DNA of 64,000 nt from CAYQEC01 sp964416425 (lineage in GTDB: Bacteria; Actinomycetota; Acidimicrobiia; Spongiisociales; UBA5794): assembly GCA_964416425.1 (NCBI GenBank), contig CAYQEC010000006.1, forward strand, positions 37,209 to 101,208, written 5' to 3'. Positions 42,731 to 51,597 of the stretch are shown here, piece by piece; position 1 is the stretch's first letter; each line of letters starts with the position of its first letter. The notes beneath the pieces are model-generated. The model did no database searches, was not told the DNA's origin, and saw only the letters and a list, made by a program, of their open reading frames with translations. The translations under genes and the position numbers were made by a program.

Positions 42731-43894
42731 TCAGGGCGCGCGGCGGCCCAGGAACTCGTGGAAGCGGGGAGCGGTGTAGTAGTACTCGCCCTTCCGAAGC
42801 TGGTACATGACGCCTGCCGCCACCATGCGACGGAACAGCATGTCGATGTTGCCTGCCGAGCGTTGCGAGTGCTCGGCCATGTCCTCGACCCGCAGCGGCG
42901 GGTAGGGGCACTCCCCCGAGGCGAGCAGCACCCCGCGCTCGGCCGGGGTGAGGATGCGCACCCGCGGCTCGTAGAACTCGGCATCGAGGCGTTCCTGCAC
43001 CCTGGGAGCCGCATCGTCGAACAGCTCCACCTTCATCCGCTGGATGTCGCCGTAGCGCCGCGGCGTCTCAAACAGCTCGGCGCCCCACACCTGGATGAAG
43101 TACGGGTAGCCCTCGGTGCGGGCCACGACCTGGTCGACCAGGTCGGCGTCCATCATGATCCCGGTTCCCGCCAGCGGCCGCTCCAGCGCCTGGCGCGACG
43201 CGGTGCCGTCGAGGGGCCCGAGCACCTCGCCCCGGAACAGGCTCTCGTCGTAGGTGCGGGCTTGGCGGAGTTGGGCGAGGAGGTGCGGGAGCCCCGAGAC
43301 CACCAGCGCCACCGGCACGTCGCTGCGCTGCAGGGTCAGCACCGCCGAGACGAGCACCGAGAGAGCAGCCTGGCGTTCCAGCACGTGGACCTCGTCCATC
43401 AGCACCACCAATCCGGCGCGGCCGTGATCGGTGACCTCGACGGTGGTGTCGTAGAGCACCCGGGCCAGCTCGACATCGCGGTCGGAGGCGGCGGGGTCGA
43501 ACCCGGCCTTGATGTCCTCGAAGTCGGCCTCCACCTTCACCGCCGGCGCGCTCGCCTCCCCGACACCGGTGCGCTCGGGACGGGACATCCGGTCGCCGAC
43601 CCGCTGGCACGTCACCGAGACGACCGAGATGATGCCGTCGGGGGTGTCGTGGCGGTGCTCGAGATCGACCCTGCCCACCGCCCATCCCTCGTCGGCGCCG
43701 ATGCGTTCGAGCTCACCGAGCAGCCCGGTCTTGCCGACGCCGTGCAGACCCGTGACGCGCACGTTGACCGGGGTGCCCGGGGCTTCGCGCAAGGCTGCCT
43801 GGAAGCGACGAACTTCGCCGTCGCGCCCCGCGAGGTACAGCGGGGCAAGCCCGACCCCCGGCCGGTAAGGATTCCTTCCCGGCGTGGGATTCAT
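42731..43894 (-). CDS. AAA/STAND-type ATPase with C-terminal winged-helix region
   Basis: A 387-residue ATP-binding protein. YLAGRDGEVRRFQAAL and Walker A TGLHGVGKTGLLGEL (about 49-57) are followed by Walker B LVVLMDEVHVL and a sensor region ARTEGYPYFIQVWG, the Orc1/AAA_16 pattern. The last 100 residues look like a winged helix (LTPAERGVLLASGE ... RSAGNIDMLFRRMVAAGVM). Such stand-alone ATPases are common in actinobacteria and of unknown function. The next gene upstream, the small transporter, ends 80 bp away on the same strand. Confidence 0.8.
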   Translation of the reverse strand: MNPTPGRNPYRPGVGLAPLYLAGRDGEVRRFQAALREAPGTPVNVRVTGLHGVGKTGLLGELERIGADEGWAVGRVDLEHRHDTPDGIISVVSVTCQRVGDRMSRPERTGVGEASAPAVKVEADFEDIKAGFDPAASDRDVELARVLYDTTVEVTDHGRAGLVVLMDEVHVLERQAALSVLVSAVLTLQRSDVPVALVVSGLPHLLAQLRQARTYDESLFRGEVLGPLDGTASRQALERPLAGTGIMMDADLVDQVVARTEGYPYFIQVWGAELFETPRRYGDIQRMKVELFDDAAPRVQERLDAEFYEPRVRILTPAERGVLLASGECPYPPLRVEDMAEHSQRSAGNIDMLFRRMVAAGVMYQLRKGEYYYTAPRFHEFLGRRAP

Positions 43895-43974
43895 GCCGGC
43901 TCCTCACAAGGGAGACAGAGTGTCCACACGGTATCAGTCTCCGAGGATCGCGCGCACACAGAATCCGGCCAATC

Positions 43975-44472
43975 TCACAGTGCCCAACCGAAAACCTCGA
44001 TGAGAGCGGTTACAATCACGCCCGCCACCAGAATCCCCAGGAAGATCAGGGGAATCGCCCGTCGTTTCGGGATGCGGAACACCACCGCGGCGAGCGATCC
44101 GCTCCATGCTCCGGTGACCGGAAGTGGGATTGCGACGAAGGTCACGAGAGCGAGATCGCGCAGCCGCTCGAAGCGGCCGCTGTGCCTTCGCTCGGTGTAG
44201 CTGTTGAGCCTGTCGAGAAGCCGGTGCAGCGCCCCCCAGTGCCGCTCCGCCCAGCCGGTGAACGGCGGGAGCAGCCACAGGATGATCGGCACCGGGATGG
44301 CGTTGCCGATCACGGACCAGGCAAAGGCGGGCCACGGCGCCATGTCGAGGATCTCCCGAGCGAAGGGAAGCGCCCCTCTCAGCTCGAAGATGGGCACCAT
44401 CGCCAGCAGCATGACGGCCATGGGCTCGGGGATGGGCAGGGACTGCACCCAGTCGCGGATGGCGTCGGTCAT
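43975..44472 (-). CDS. Small multi-drug export protein (COG2426 family)
   Basis: A 165-residue membrane protein of the Sm_multidrug_ex family, with about four helices. Family motifs: AMVPIFELRGALPFA near the N-terminus and FVAIPLPVTGAWSGSLAAVVF in the middle. The family name comes from weak resistance data and its real substrate is unknown. Its ATG overlaps the FlgM-like stop as ATGA. Confidence 0.88.
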   Translation of the reverse strand: MTDAIRDWVQSLPIPEPMAVMLLAMVPIFELRGALPFAREILDMAPWPAFAWSVIGNAIPVPIILWLLPPFTGWAERHWGALHRLLDRLNSYTERRHSGRFERLRDLALVTFVAIPLPVTGAWSGSLAAVVFRIPKRRAIPLIFLGILVAGVIVTALIEVFGWAL

Positions 44473-44759
44473 CGACTGCGGAGGCGCCGCGATGGCGGCC
44501 GGAGAGGAACGGCGGACGCCGGCCCTCCCCAGTGGAAGGCCAGGATGGCATCGGCGACGGCGGCGGCGGGTACCCGGTACTCGCCGCGGGCGATCGCCGT
44601 CTTCAGCAGCTCCAAACGCTTCACCCTGTCGGCCTCCAGCCGATCGCAGTTCTGGGAAGGAGTATCGGCATTCGACCTGCCGTCACTTGAATCGGCGTTC
44701 CCATCGAGCGGGACGGGAGTCCGGTCAGGCCCGCCCCTGCGGTTCCCCGTGCTCTCCAT
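44469..44759 (-). CDS. FlgM-like anti-sigma-28 factor
   Basis: A 96-residue protein with a disordered N-terminus (Asp/Ser/Pro-rich) and a C-terminal helix pair, DRVKRLELLKTAIARGEYRV-PAAAVADAIL. This matches the FlgM core (KxxxLxxAIxxGxYxVxxxxVAxAIL), which binds FliA/sigma-28 and holds flagellar late genes off. No flagellar gene lies in the window. Coupling to the small exporter gene is unusual. The family call rests on the last ~35 residues. Confidence 0.65.
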   Translation of the reverse strand: MESTGNRRGGPDRTPVPLDGNADSSDGRSNADTPSQNCDRLEADRVKRLELLKTAIARGEYRVPAAAVADAILAFHWGGPASAVPLRPPSRRLRSR

Positions 44760-44798
44760 GGACGGCGAGCCTAGTTGCCGGGCGCCGGCAACAGCGCC

Positions 44799-46037
44799 TC
44801 ATCGCGCCGGCAGTTCCGGGTCCGGTGCGGGTGCGGTCGGCTGCGGCGGCGAGAGGACCCGGAAGAGGATCGGCGAGAGCAGGGCGGTCACGCCCACCAG
44901 CAGGATGGCACCGGCTTCGATACCCTGGTCGATGATCCCGAGGCTGACCCCCAGCTCGGCGAGGGCGATGATGACGCTGAGCTGGCCCGCCAGCAGCACC
45001 CCGGAAGCGAGGGCGTTGCGGAGGGAGAGGCCGCGGGTCATCAACACGAGGCCGGCGATCAACTTGGCGACGACGGCGACCACGATCAGGCCGAGCGCCC
45101 TCCCCAACACCGAGTCGTCCCCCAGCTCCCCCAGCGGGAAGCGCACCCCGACGCCGATGAAGAACACCGGCACGAAGAACCCGTAGGCGAACCCGGTGAG
45201 GCGGGCTTCGAGTTCCCCGGTGTCCCGGAAGACGTAGGCGAAGAGGGCCCCGGCGAGGAACGCCCCGAGGATCGCCTCGACGTTGAGCAGCAGCGAGATT
45301 CCGACGAAGGCGAAGAGCAGCGCCAGGCTGGCCCGGATCCCCATCTCGTCGGGGTCGTGGGTGGCGAAGAGCCGCTCGAAGCGCTCCGGGTACCACCAGG
45401 CGAGGCGCCGGATGGCGACGAGCAGCACCGCCATGATGAGGAACAGCGCCGGGACGCCGAGCAGCCGCAACGACACCCCGGACTGGTGCCACACCCCGAA
45501 GACCACGATCGCCGCCGCCGACAGGAATTCGGCGAGCACCGCGGCCACGATGGTGAGCTGCCCCAGGCGGGTCCCCGACTGGCCGGTCGAGCGCAGGGCC
45601 GGGATCACGATCCCCAGGGAGGCGGCCGAGGTGAGCAGGGTGAGGAAGACCCGCTGGCTCGTCGAATCGGTGCCGACGACGCCGAAGCCGATCCAGATGG
45701 CAACCACCGCCACCGCGTAGACGACGAGGCCGATCGCGATCGGGCCTCTCCCCTGCCGTTCCAGCCGCTCGAAGTCCACCTCGAAGCCGGCCAGGAACAT
45801 GAGGAGCAGCAGGCCGAGCCCGGCCAGCACCTCGAGGAAGGCGAAGTCGGCGGTGCCGGCCCGGAAGATGTTGAGCACCTCGGGGCCCAGCACGAGGCCG
45901 AACAGAATCTCGAGCACGATGGCGGGCACGCGGAGGCTGCGGGCGATGAGCGGGAGGGTGAAGGCCCCGATGCCGATGAGCAGGAACCCCGCCGCACTGG
46001 GCAGGCCGGCACTCTCGACGGCGAGCAGCGGGGTCAT
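44799..46037 (-). CDS. Cation:proton antiporter (CPA2/Kef type)
   Basis: A 412-residue membrane protein of about 12 helices. LRVPAIVLEILFGLVLGPEVL and LGLLLLMFLAGFEVDFERL near the N-terminus and EAILGAFLAGALFAYVFRD, FVPVFFIGVGVRF are the CPA2 blocks. It probably exchanges K+ or Na+ for H+. It has no cytoplasmic RCK domain of its own; the gene just upstream, overlapping by ATGA, encodes a separate RCK protein that likely gates it. Confidence 0.92.
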   Translation of the reverse strand: MTPLLAVESAGLPSAAGFLLIGIGAFTLPLIARSLRVPAIVLEILFGLVLGPEVLNIFRAGTADFAFLEVLAGLGLLLLMFLAGFEVDFERLERQGRGPIAIGLVVYAVAVVAIWIGFGVVGTDSTSQRVFLTLLTSAASLGIVIPALRSTGQSGTRLGQLTIVAAVLAEFLSAAAIVVFGVWHQSGVSLRLLGVPALFLIMAVLLVAIRRLAWWYPERFERLFATHDPDEMGIRASLALLFAFVGISLLLNVEAILGAFLAGALFAYVFRDTGELEARLTGFAYGFFVPVFFIGVGVRFPLGELGDDSVLGRALGLIVVAVVAKLIAGLVLMTRGLSLRNALASGVLLAGQLSVIIALAELGVSLGIIDQGIEAGAILLVGVTALLSPILFRVLSPPQPTAPAPDPELPAR

Positions 46038-47482
46038 CGCTCCGCCGGCACGAGCAGGACCGAGCAGTCCGCTCTCCGCACCAGGTGGGAGGCCACGCCG
46101 AGGCGCCACGGTGACACCGGGAGGTCCGGCATGCCGATGACGAGCAGCCCGTCGCCGGTCGCCATCTCCTCCATCACCCGGATCGGGTTACCACGGCGGA
46201 GGTAGCGCCGCACGTCGACGCCCTGCACCGCGGCCTCCTCCCGCAGCCAGGCCGTGGCGCGCCGGGCGTCCTCGAGCGCGGCGCTGGAGCCGCCGGCGAA
46301 GACGGGGGCCACCACCGCCACCCCGTGGACCTCGCCGCCGGCGACCTGGGCGAGGTCGATGGCGGCCCTCCCGGCGGTCTCCCCCACCACGGTGCGCCGG
46401 GCCGGGACGATGATGCGCCGGTAGGGGTGGCTGCCGCGCGAGACGAGCACCGGGATACCGGCGGGCCCGTAGGTGTTGATGAGCTTGGCGACCCTGGTGC
46501 GACCCCGGATCCGGCCCCCGCCGGGCGCCGGCACCACCACCACCCCGACACTCTCCTCCCTGATGAGCTCCAGCAGGGCTACGTGGCGGGGTCTGGTGCG
46601 GGCCCGCAATTCGATCTCGATGCCGGGGATCTTCGCTACCCGCTCCAGCAGCTGGTCGATCTCGGTGGCCCGGTCGCCGTCCCGCTCCGATTCCGGGTCG
46701 GGGTAGAGCACGATGAGGGATTCGGCGGTGGAGCCGTGCACCAGGTTGACGGCCTCGGCGATCGGTCCGGCGAGGTCCTCGGCCCGGTCGAGGGCGACGG
46801 CGGCCCGATGGCCGAAGTCGTAGGGAAACCGTGACTCGCCGGCCGTGAAGGTCTTGATGAGGGCGGCGTAGTCGGAGGCGGCGCCGACCACGGTGACCCG
46901 GTCGCCGGCTTCGAGCAGGGTCTCGCCGTGGGGGACGATGAGGTCGCCGCCGCGCAGCACCGCGGCCACCACCCATGTCTCGGCGTGCAGGTCACGCAGC
47001 CGCTTGCCCCGCACCGCGGCGTCCGGGGAGATGACGAACTCGATCGCCTCGGCCCTCCCCTCGGCGAAGGTGGTCGAGGCAACCCGCCGGGGGTCGATGG
47101 CCGCTTCGAGCCTGCGGGCGGCGAGGGCGTAGGGGGCGAAGGCGGGAACCTGGATTGCCCGGTAGTCCGCCATGCGGGCCGGGTCCGCCGCCACCGCCAG
47201 CACCCGCAGCAGGCCCGCCTCGTGGGCGATGCGGGCCGCCTCCAGGTTCACGTCGTCGTCGAACGTCGCCGCCACCAAGGCGTCGGCGTCGTCGAGTCCG
47301 GCGCGGCGTAGCACGAGGGCGCTGGAGCCGTCGCCGACCACCGGGACGAAATCGCGCAGTCCCGCCGCCGCTTCGAGCCGCATCTCGTCGGTGTCGACCA
47401 GAACCACCGAGTCCCACAGCTTGCCGAGCCGTTGCAGTAGCTCGCGGGCGGTGCCGCCGGCTCCGACGATGATGATCTTCAC
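46034..47482 (-). CDS. TrkA/RCK-domain protein fused to two universal-stress domains
   Basis: A 482-residue cytoplasmic protein. Residues 1-140 form an RCK N-domain (VKIIIVGAGGTARELLQRLG; the third Gly of GxGxxG is Ala), about 140-215 an RCK C-domain (VRGKRLRDLHAETWVVAAVLRG), and the rest two UspA-like halves (LIVLYPDPESE ... and YRRIIVPARRTVVGE ... DCSVLLVPAER). It probably senses nucleotides and regulates the antiporter encoded next. GTG 47482 has GGGAGG five nt upstream. Confidence 0.88.
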   Translation of the reverse strand: MKIIIVGAGGTARELLQRLGKLWDSVVLVDTDEMRLEAAAGLRDFVPVVGDGSSALVLRRAGLDDADALVAATFDDDVNLEAARIAHEAGLLRVLAVAADPARMADYRAIQVPAFAPYALAARRLEAAIDPRRVASTTFAEGRAEAIEFVISPDAAVRGKRLRDLHAETWVVAAVLRGGDLIVPHGETLLEAGDRVTVVGAASDYAALIKTFTAGESRFPYDFGHRAAVALDRAEDLAGPIAEAVNLVHGSTAESLIVLYPDPESERDGDRATEIDQLLERVAKIPGIEIELRARTRPRHVALLELIREESVGVVVVPAPGGGRIRGRTRVAKLINTYGPAGIPVLVSRGSHPYRRIIVPARRTVVGETAGRAAIDLAQVAGGEVHGVAVVAPVFAGGSSAALEDARRATAWLREEAAVQGVDVRRYLRRGNPIRVMEEMATGDGLLVIGMPDLPVSPWRLGVASHLVRRADCSVLLVPAER

Positions 47483-47495
47483 CGTTGCCTCCCGG

Positions 47496-48893
47496 TCATC
47501 GCAGGCACTGGTTGAGGCCGCGCCGCAGGTAGCGGCCGGCGCTGGCCGCGCCGGTGAAGGCGTCACCGTCGACGATGACCCGTCCCCGTGCCAGGACGGT
47601 CTCGAAGCTTCCGGTCAGCTCCATGCCCTCGAAGCACGAGTAGTCGACGTTCATGTGATGGGTCGCCGCCGAGATCACCGAGGTCGCCCCGGGATCGACG
47701 ACCACCAGGTCGGCGTCGGAGCCCACCTCGATGGTGCCCTTCTGCGGGTAGAGGCCGAACAGCTTGGCCGGGGTGGTGGCGCCCACCGCCACCACCCGGT
47801 TGAGGTCGAGGCGCCCCTCGGCGAGAGCGGCGTGGACGAGCAGCTGGTAGCGGTGCTCGACGACCGGAAGGCCGTTGGGGATCTTGGTGAAGTCGTCCCT
47901 CCCGAGGTCCTTCTGGCCCACGAAGTCGAACGGGCAGTGGTCGGTGGCAACCACCTGCAGGTCGTCGTCGGCGAGCCCGCGCCACAGGGTGTCCTGGTGA
48001 CCGGCGGCCCGGTCCCGCAACGGCGGCGAGCACACGTACTTGGCGCCCTCGAATCCTTGGTCGAGCAGGGACTGGTCGAGGAAGAGGTACTGGGGACAGG
48101 TCTCCCCGAAGACGTTGAGGCCGATGCGGCGGGCAGCGGCGATCTCGGCGACCACCTCGCCGGCGCTGATGTGCACGATGTAGAGCGGCACCCCGGTCAG
48201 CTCGGCGAGCAGGATGACCCGGTGGGCGGCCTCGTCTTCCAGGCTGGATGGCCGGGTGAGGGCGTGGAAGATCGGATCCGTGTCGCCGCGGGCGATCGCC
48301 TGCGAGCGGAGCAGGTCGATGACGCTGCCGTTCTCGGCGTGCATCAGGATGGTGGAGCCGTTGTCGGCGGCCCACTGCATGACGCGGGTGATCTCCCCGT
48401 CGGTCGAGTAGTAGACGCCGGGGTAGGCGGTGAACAGCTTGTAGGAGGTGACCCCCTCGGCGAACACCAGGTCGAGGTCGGCCAGTGACTGCTCGTTGAC
48501 GTCGCCGACGATCTGGTGGAACCCGAAGTCGATGGCGCAGTGGCCGTCGGCCTTGGCCATCGTCTCCTCGAAGCTCCCCATGAGAGGGTCGCCCTTCATC
48601 TGGATCGGGAAGTCGATGAGGGTGGTGTTGCCGCCGAAGGCGGCGGCAACCGAGCCGGTCTCGAAGGTGTCCTTGGAGGTGGCCTCCCCGAAGGGAATCT
48701 CCATGTGGGTGTGGGCGTCGATGCCGCCGGGGAGCACCAGCTTGCCGGTGCCGTCGATCCTGAGGTCGGCTTCGACCGGGTCTGCGTCGGGGTCGAGTAG
48801 GGCCGCGATGCGTTCACCCTCAACGAGGATGTCACGGCGTCGAGTCTCGGTGGCGGTGACGACGGTGCCGCCGTGGATCAGGGTACGTGCCAC
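47496..48893 (-). CDS. hydA: Dihydropyrimidinase / D-hydantoinase
   Basis: Zinc amidohydrolase opening dihydropyrimidine or hydantoin rings. The 465 residues show PGGIDAHTHMEIPF (metal HxH), EGVTSYKLFTAYPG (carboxylated Lys), LMHAENG, YIVHISAGEVV, CPQYLFLD and VVATDHCPFDF. Length and motifs match bacterial HydA/PydB. With the nucleoside enzymes at 5.9-9.1 kb it would allow pyrimidine degradation, but no dihydropyrimidine dehydrogenase is seen. It starts at GTG 48893 and diverges from an ABC exporter. Confidence 0.94.
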   Translation of the reverse strand: MARTLIHGGTVVTATETRRRDILVEGERIAALLDPDADPVEADLRIDGTGKLVLPGGIDAHTHMEIPFGEATSKDTFETGSVAAAFGGNTTLIDFPIQMKGDPLMGSFEETMAKADGHCAIDFGFHQIVGDVNEQSLADLDLVFAEGVTSYKLFTAYPGVYYSTDGEITRVMQWAADNGSTILMHAENGSVIDLLRSQAIARGDTDPIFHALTRPSSLEDEAAHRVILLAELTGVPLYIVHISAGEVVAEIAAARRIGLNVFGETCPQYLFLDQSLLDQGFEGAKYVCSPPLRDRAAGHQDTLWRGLADDDLQVVATDHCPFDFVGQKDLGRDDFTKIPNGLPVVEHRYQLLVHAALAEGRLDLNRVVAVGATTPAKLFGLYPQKGTIEVGSDADLVVVDPGATSVISAATHHMNVDYSCFEGMELTGSFETVLARGRVIVDGDAFTGAASAGRYLRRGLNQCLR

Positions 48894-48970
48894 CTCGGTT
48901 CCTCTCCTTCGATCTGCCCGGGTGCCCGAATCGAGGGGGCCGCCGCCCCCGCGGCACCGCCTCGGCGAGG

Positions 48971-48976
48971 ACTCTA
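48971..48976 (-). promoter_or_regulatory. -10 box (TAGAGT) for hydA
   Basis: CCGG-TAGAGT lies about 77 nt before GTG 48893, leaving a short leader with AAGGAGAGG as ribosome site. Confidence 0.4.
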
Positions 48977-49050
48977 CCGGGCGGCGCTCCGTCCCGGTGA
49001 AGTTCGCAGTGTCGAGCCCGGTGCCGGTGCGGTGTGTCACCCGCGGCCGG

Positions 49051-49056
49051 TAGGGT
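49051..49056 (+). promoter_or_regulatory. -10 box (TAGGGT) for ABC exporter
   Basis: GCCGG-TAGGGT ends eight nt before GTG 49065, probably leaderless. It is divergent from the hydA promoter. Confidence 0.5.
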
Positions 49057-49064
49057 GGCACGCT

Positions 49065-49991
49065 GTGACCGAGCCACTCGTCTCCGCCCGCGCCCTCACC
49101 AAGCGCTTCGACGACTTCGTCGCGGTCGACGGCATCGACTTCGACGTCTACCCCGGCGAGGCCTTTGGGTTCCTCGGCCCCAACGGCGCCGGGAAGAGCT
49201 CGACGATGCGCATGATCGGCGCCGTCTCCCCGGTCAGCGGCGGCACCCTCACCGTGCTCGGCCTCGACCCGGCCCACGACGGTGTCGCCATCCGCAGCCG
49301 CCTCGGCGTCGTGCCCCAGGAGAACAACCTCGACACCGAGCTGCCGGTGGAGGAGAACCTCCTCATCTACGGCCGTTACTTCGACCTGCCGCGGGCGGTG
49401 ATCCGGGAACGCATCGACGAGCTGCTCGAGTTCGCCGAGCTGACCGAGCGGCGCCGCGACGTCGTCGACCACCTCTCCGGCGGGATGAAGCGGCGCCTCA
49501 CCATCGCCCGGGCCCTTATCAACCAACCCGACCTGGTGCTGCTCGACGAGCCCACCACCGGCCTCGATCCCCAGGCCCGCCACGTGCTGTGGGACCGCCT
49601 CTACCGCCTCAAGCAGCGGGGGGCCACGCTCATCATCACCACCCACTACATGGACGAGGCCGAGCAGCTCTGCGACCGGCTGGTGGTGATGGACAAGGGC
49701 GTCATCGCCGCCGAGGGGTCGCCGCGGGAGATGATCACCCGCTACGCCACTCGTGAGGTGGTCGAGCTGCGCTTCCCGGTCGGGGCCCAGGAGGCTGCCC
49801 TGGACCGCATGGAAGGGCTCGGCACGCACACCGAGGTCCTCCCCGACCGGGTGCTGGTCTCCACCGACGACGGGGACCGAGTCGTCGCCGGGCTCAACGA
49901 GCGCGGCCTCGTTCCGGCCTCGATGGTGGTGCGGCGCAGCACCCTCGAGGACGTGTTCCTGCGGCTGACGGGCCGGACCCTGGTCGACTAA
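49065..49991 (+). CDS. ABC-2 exporter ATPase (NodI/DrrA type)
   Basis: A 308-residue ATPase: Walker A FLGPNGAGKSSTMRM, Q-loop VPQENNLD, signature HLSGGMKRRLTIARAL, Walker B LVLLDEPTTGLDP and switch TTHYMDEAEQL. The C-terminal ~80 residues resemble the DrrA/NodI extension. It energises the two permeases encoded next; the operon is tightly overlapped (TAATG, GTGA). The substrate is unknown; drug or lipid-like molecules are typical. Confidence 0.93.
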   Translation: MTEPLVSARALTKRFDDFVAVDGIDFDVYPGEAFGFLGPNGAGKSSTMRMIGAVSPVSGGTLTVLGLDPAHDGVAIRSRLGVVPQENNLDTELPVEENLLIYGRYFDLPRAVIRERIDELLEFAELTERRRDVVDHLSGGMKRRLTIARALINQPDLVLLDEPTTGLDPQARHVLWDRLYRLKQRGATLIITTHYMDEAEQLCDRLVVMDKGVIAAEGSPREMITRYATREVVELRFPVGAQEAALDRMEGLGTHTEVLPDRVLVSTDDGDRVVAGLNERGLVPASMVVRRSTLEDVFLRLTGRTLVD

Positions 49992-50767
49992 TGGCCGCCC
50001 CCGCCGTCCGGTACTTCGAGTCGCGGGCGCTGGTCTACCGCCGTACCTGGCGGGGCAGCGCCATCAGCACCTTCCTCAACCCGGTGCTCTACCTGGCGGC
50101 GATGGGGCTCGGGCTGGGGACCCTGGTCGATCGCGGCACCGGCACCACCACCCTCGAGGGCATGACCTACCTCGTGTACCTGGCGCCGGGGCTGCTGGCG
50201 GCCACCGCCATGCAGACCAGCGCCGGTGAGGCCTCCTACCCGGTGATGGCCGGGATCAAGTGGGTCCGCACCTACGAGGCGACCCTCGCCTCCCCCATCG
50301 GCGTTCGTGACCTGGTCCTCGGCCACCTCGGCTGGGTGATGGCACGGCTCACCCTCACCTCGCTGGCGTTCGTGCTGGTGATGGCATTGTTCGGGGCATC
50401 CTCGTTCGGGTCGGGGCTGCTGGCAGTGGGGCCCGCGGTGCTCACCGGGATGGCGTTCGCCGGGGTGATCACCGCCTACACGTCGAGGCTGCAGGATCCC
50501 CAGGGCCTCGCAGCCCTCTTCCGATTCGGCATCGTCCCCATGTTCCTGTTCTCGGGCACGTTCTTCCCCATCGCCGAGCTGCCGGGCTGGATGCATCCCG
50601 TCGCCTACGCCACCCCGCTGTGGCATGGCGTCGAGCTGACCCGCCGGGTCGCTCTCGGCCTGGAGACGACGATCGCCCCCGCCCTCCAGGTCGGCTACCT
50701 GCTGCTCTGGGCCGGGGTGGGTGGCTGGCTGGCGGTGCGGTTCCTGCGGGAAAGGATGATCTCGTGA
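49991..50767 (+). CDS. ABC-2 type permease 1 (NodJ-like)
   Basis: A 258-residue six-helix permease: STFLNPVLYLAAMGLGLGTLV, VYLAPGLLAATAMQTSAGE and FLFSGTFFPIAELPGWMHPVAYATPLWHGVEL, the ABC2 signature near the end. Its ATG overlaps the ATPase stop (TAATG). Confidence 0.93.
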   Translation: MAAPAVRYFESRALVYRRTWRGSAISTFLNPVLYLAAMGLGLGTLVDRGTGTTTLEGMTYLVYLAPGLLAATAMQTSAGEASYPVMAGIKWVRTYEATLASPIGVRDLVLGHLGWVMARLTLTSLAFVLVMALFGASSFGSGLLAVGPAVLTGMAFAGVITAYTSRLQDPQGLAALFRFGIVPMFLFSGTFFPIAELPGWMHPVAYATPLWHGVELTRRVALGLETTIAPALQVGYLLLWAGVGGWLAVRFLRERMIS

Positions 50768-51573
50768 CCGCCGCCGCCCTCGCCGGCCGGGTACTGCCGC
50801 TGCGGTTGGGGAGCCGACGCGCCCTGTACCTGGTGGAACGCAACCTCTACGTCTACCGCCAGGTCTGGGTGATCATCATCTCCGGCTTCTTCGAGCCGCT
50901 CTTCTACCTGCTGTCGATCTCGGTGGGCATCGCCCGGCTGGTGGGCGACGTGGTGGGTCCCGACGGCACCCCCGTGTCGTATGCCGCCTTCGCCGCCCCG
51001 GCGCTGCTGGCGGCGTCGGCGATGAACGGGGCGGTGCTGGAATCGACCGTCAACATCTTCTTCAAGCTCAAGTACGGCAAGATCTACGACGCCGTGCTCG
51101 CCACCCCGGTCACCCCCGACGACGTTGCGGTCGGCGAGATCACCTGGTCGCTGATGCGGGGCGGGATCTACGCCGTCGGGTTCCTGGCCGTCATGGCGGT
51201 GATGGGCCTGGTGGAGTCGCCGTGGGGAATCCTGGCGCTGCCTGCCGCCCTTCTGATCGGCTTCGCCTTTGCCTCGGTGGGTATGGCGTGCAGCACCTTC
51301 ATGCGCACCTGGCAGGACCTCGACCTGGTGACCCTGGTGACGCTGCCCCTGTTCCTGTTCTCGGCGACGTTCTTCCCGCTCGGGATCTACCCGACCTGGC
51401 TCCAGGTGGTGGCCCGTTTCTCGCCGCTGTATCACGGGGTCGAGCTGATCCGCGGCCTCACCCTCGGTGTCTTCGACATCACGATGGTGGGCCACACCGC
51501 TTTCCTGCTGGCAATGGGGCTCTTCGGGTTGGCGATCGCAGGGCGTCGCATCTCCAAGCTGCTGCTCACGTAG
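50764..51573 (+). CDS. ABC-2 type permease 2 (NodJ-like)
   Basis: A 269-residue permease paralogous to the first: SGFFEPLFYLLSISVGIARLV, AAPALLAASAMNGAVLEST and FLFSATFFPLGIYPTWLQVVARFSPLYHGVELIRG. GTG 50764 overlaps the previous stop (GTGA). Two unequal permeases suggest a heterodimeric membrane channel. It is convergent with the NifX-like gene. Confidence 0.93.
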   Translation: MTAAALAGRVLPLRLGSRRALYLVERNLYVYRQVWVIIISGFFEPLFYLLSISVGIARLVGDVVGPDGTPVSYAAFAAPALLAASAMNGAVLESTVNIFFKLKYGKIYDAVLATPVTPDDVAVGEITWSLMRGGIYAVGFLAVMAVMGLVESPWGILALPAALLIGFAFASVGMACSTFMRTWQDLDLVTLVTLPLFLFSATFFPLGIYPTWLQVVARFSPLYHGVELIRGLTLGVFDITMVGHTAFLLAMGLFGLAIAGRRISKLLLT

Positions 51574-51597
51574 CGGGCTGAGGCGCAGCCGGGCGCA

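Noticed and set aside
51574..51597. GGCTG/CAGCC inverted repeat between permease 2 and NifX-like gene
   Set aside because: Only a 5-bp stem; too weak to call a terminator.
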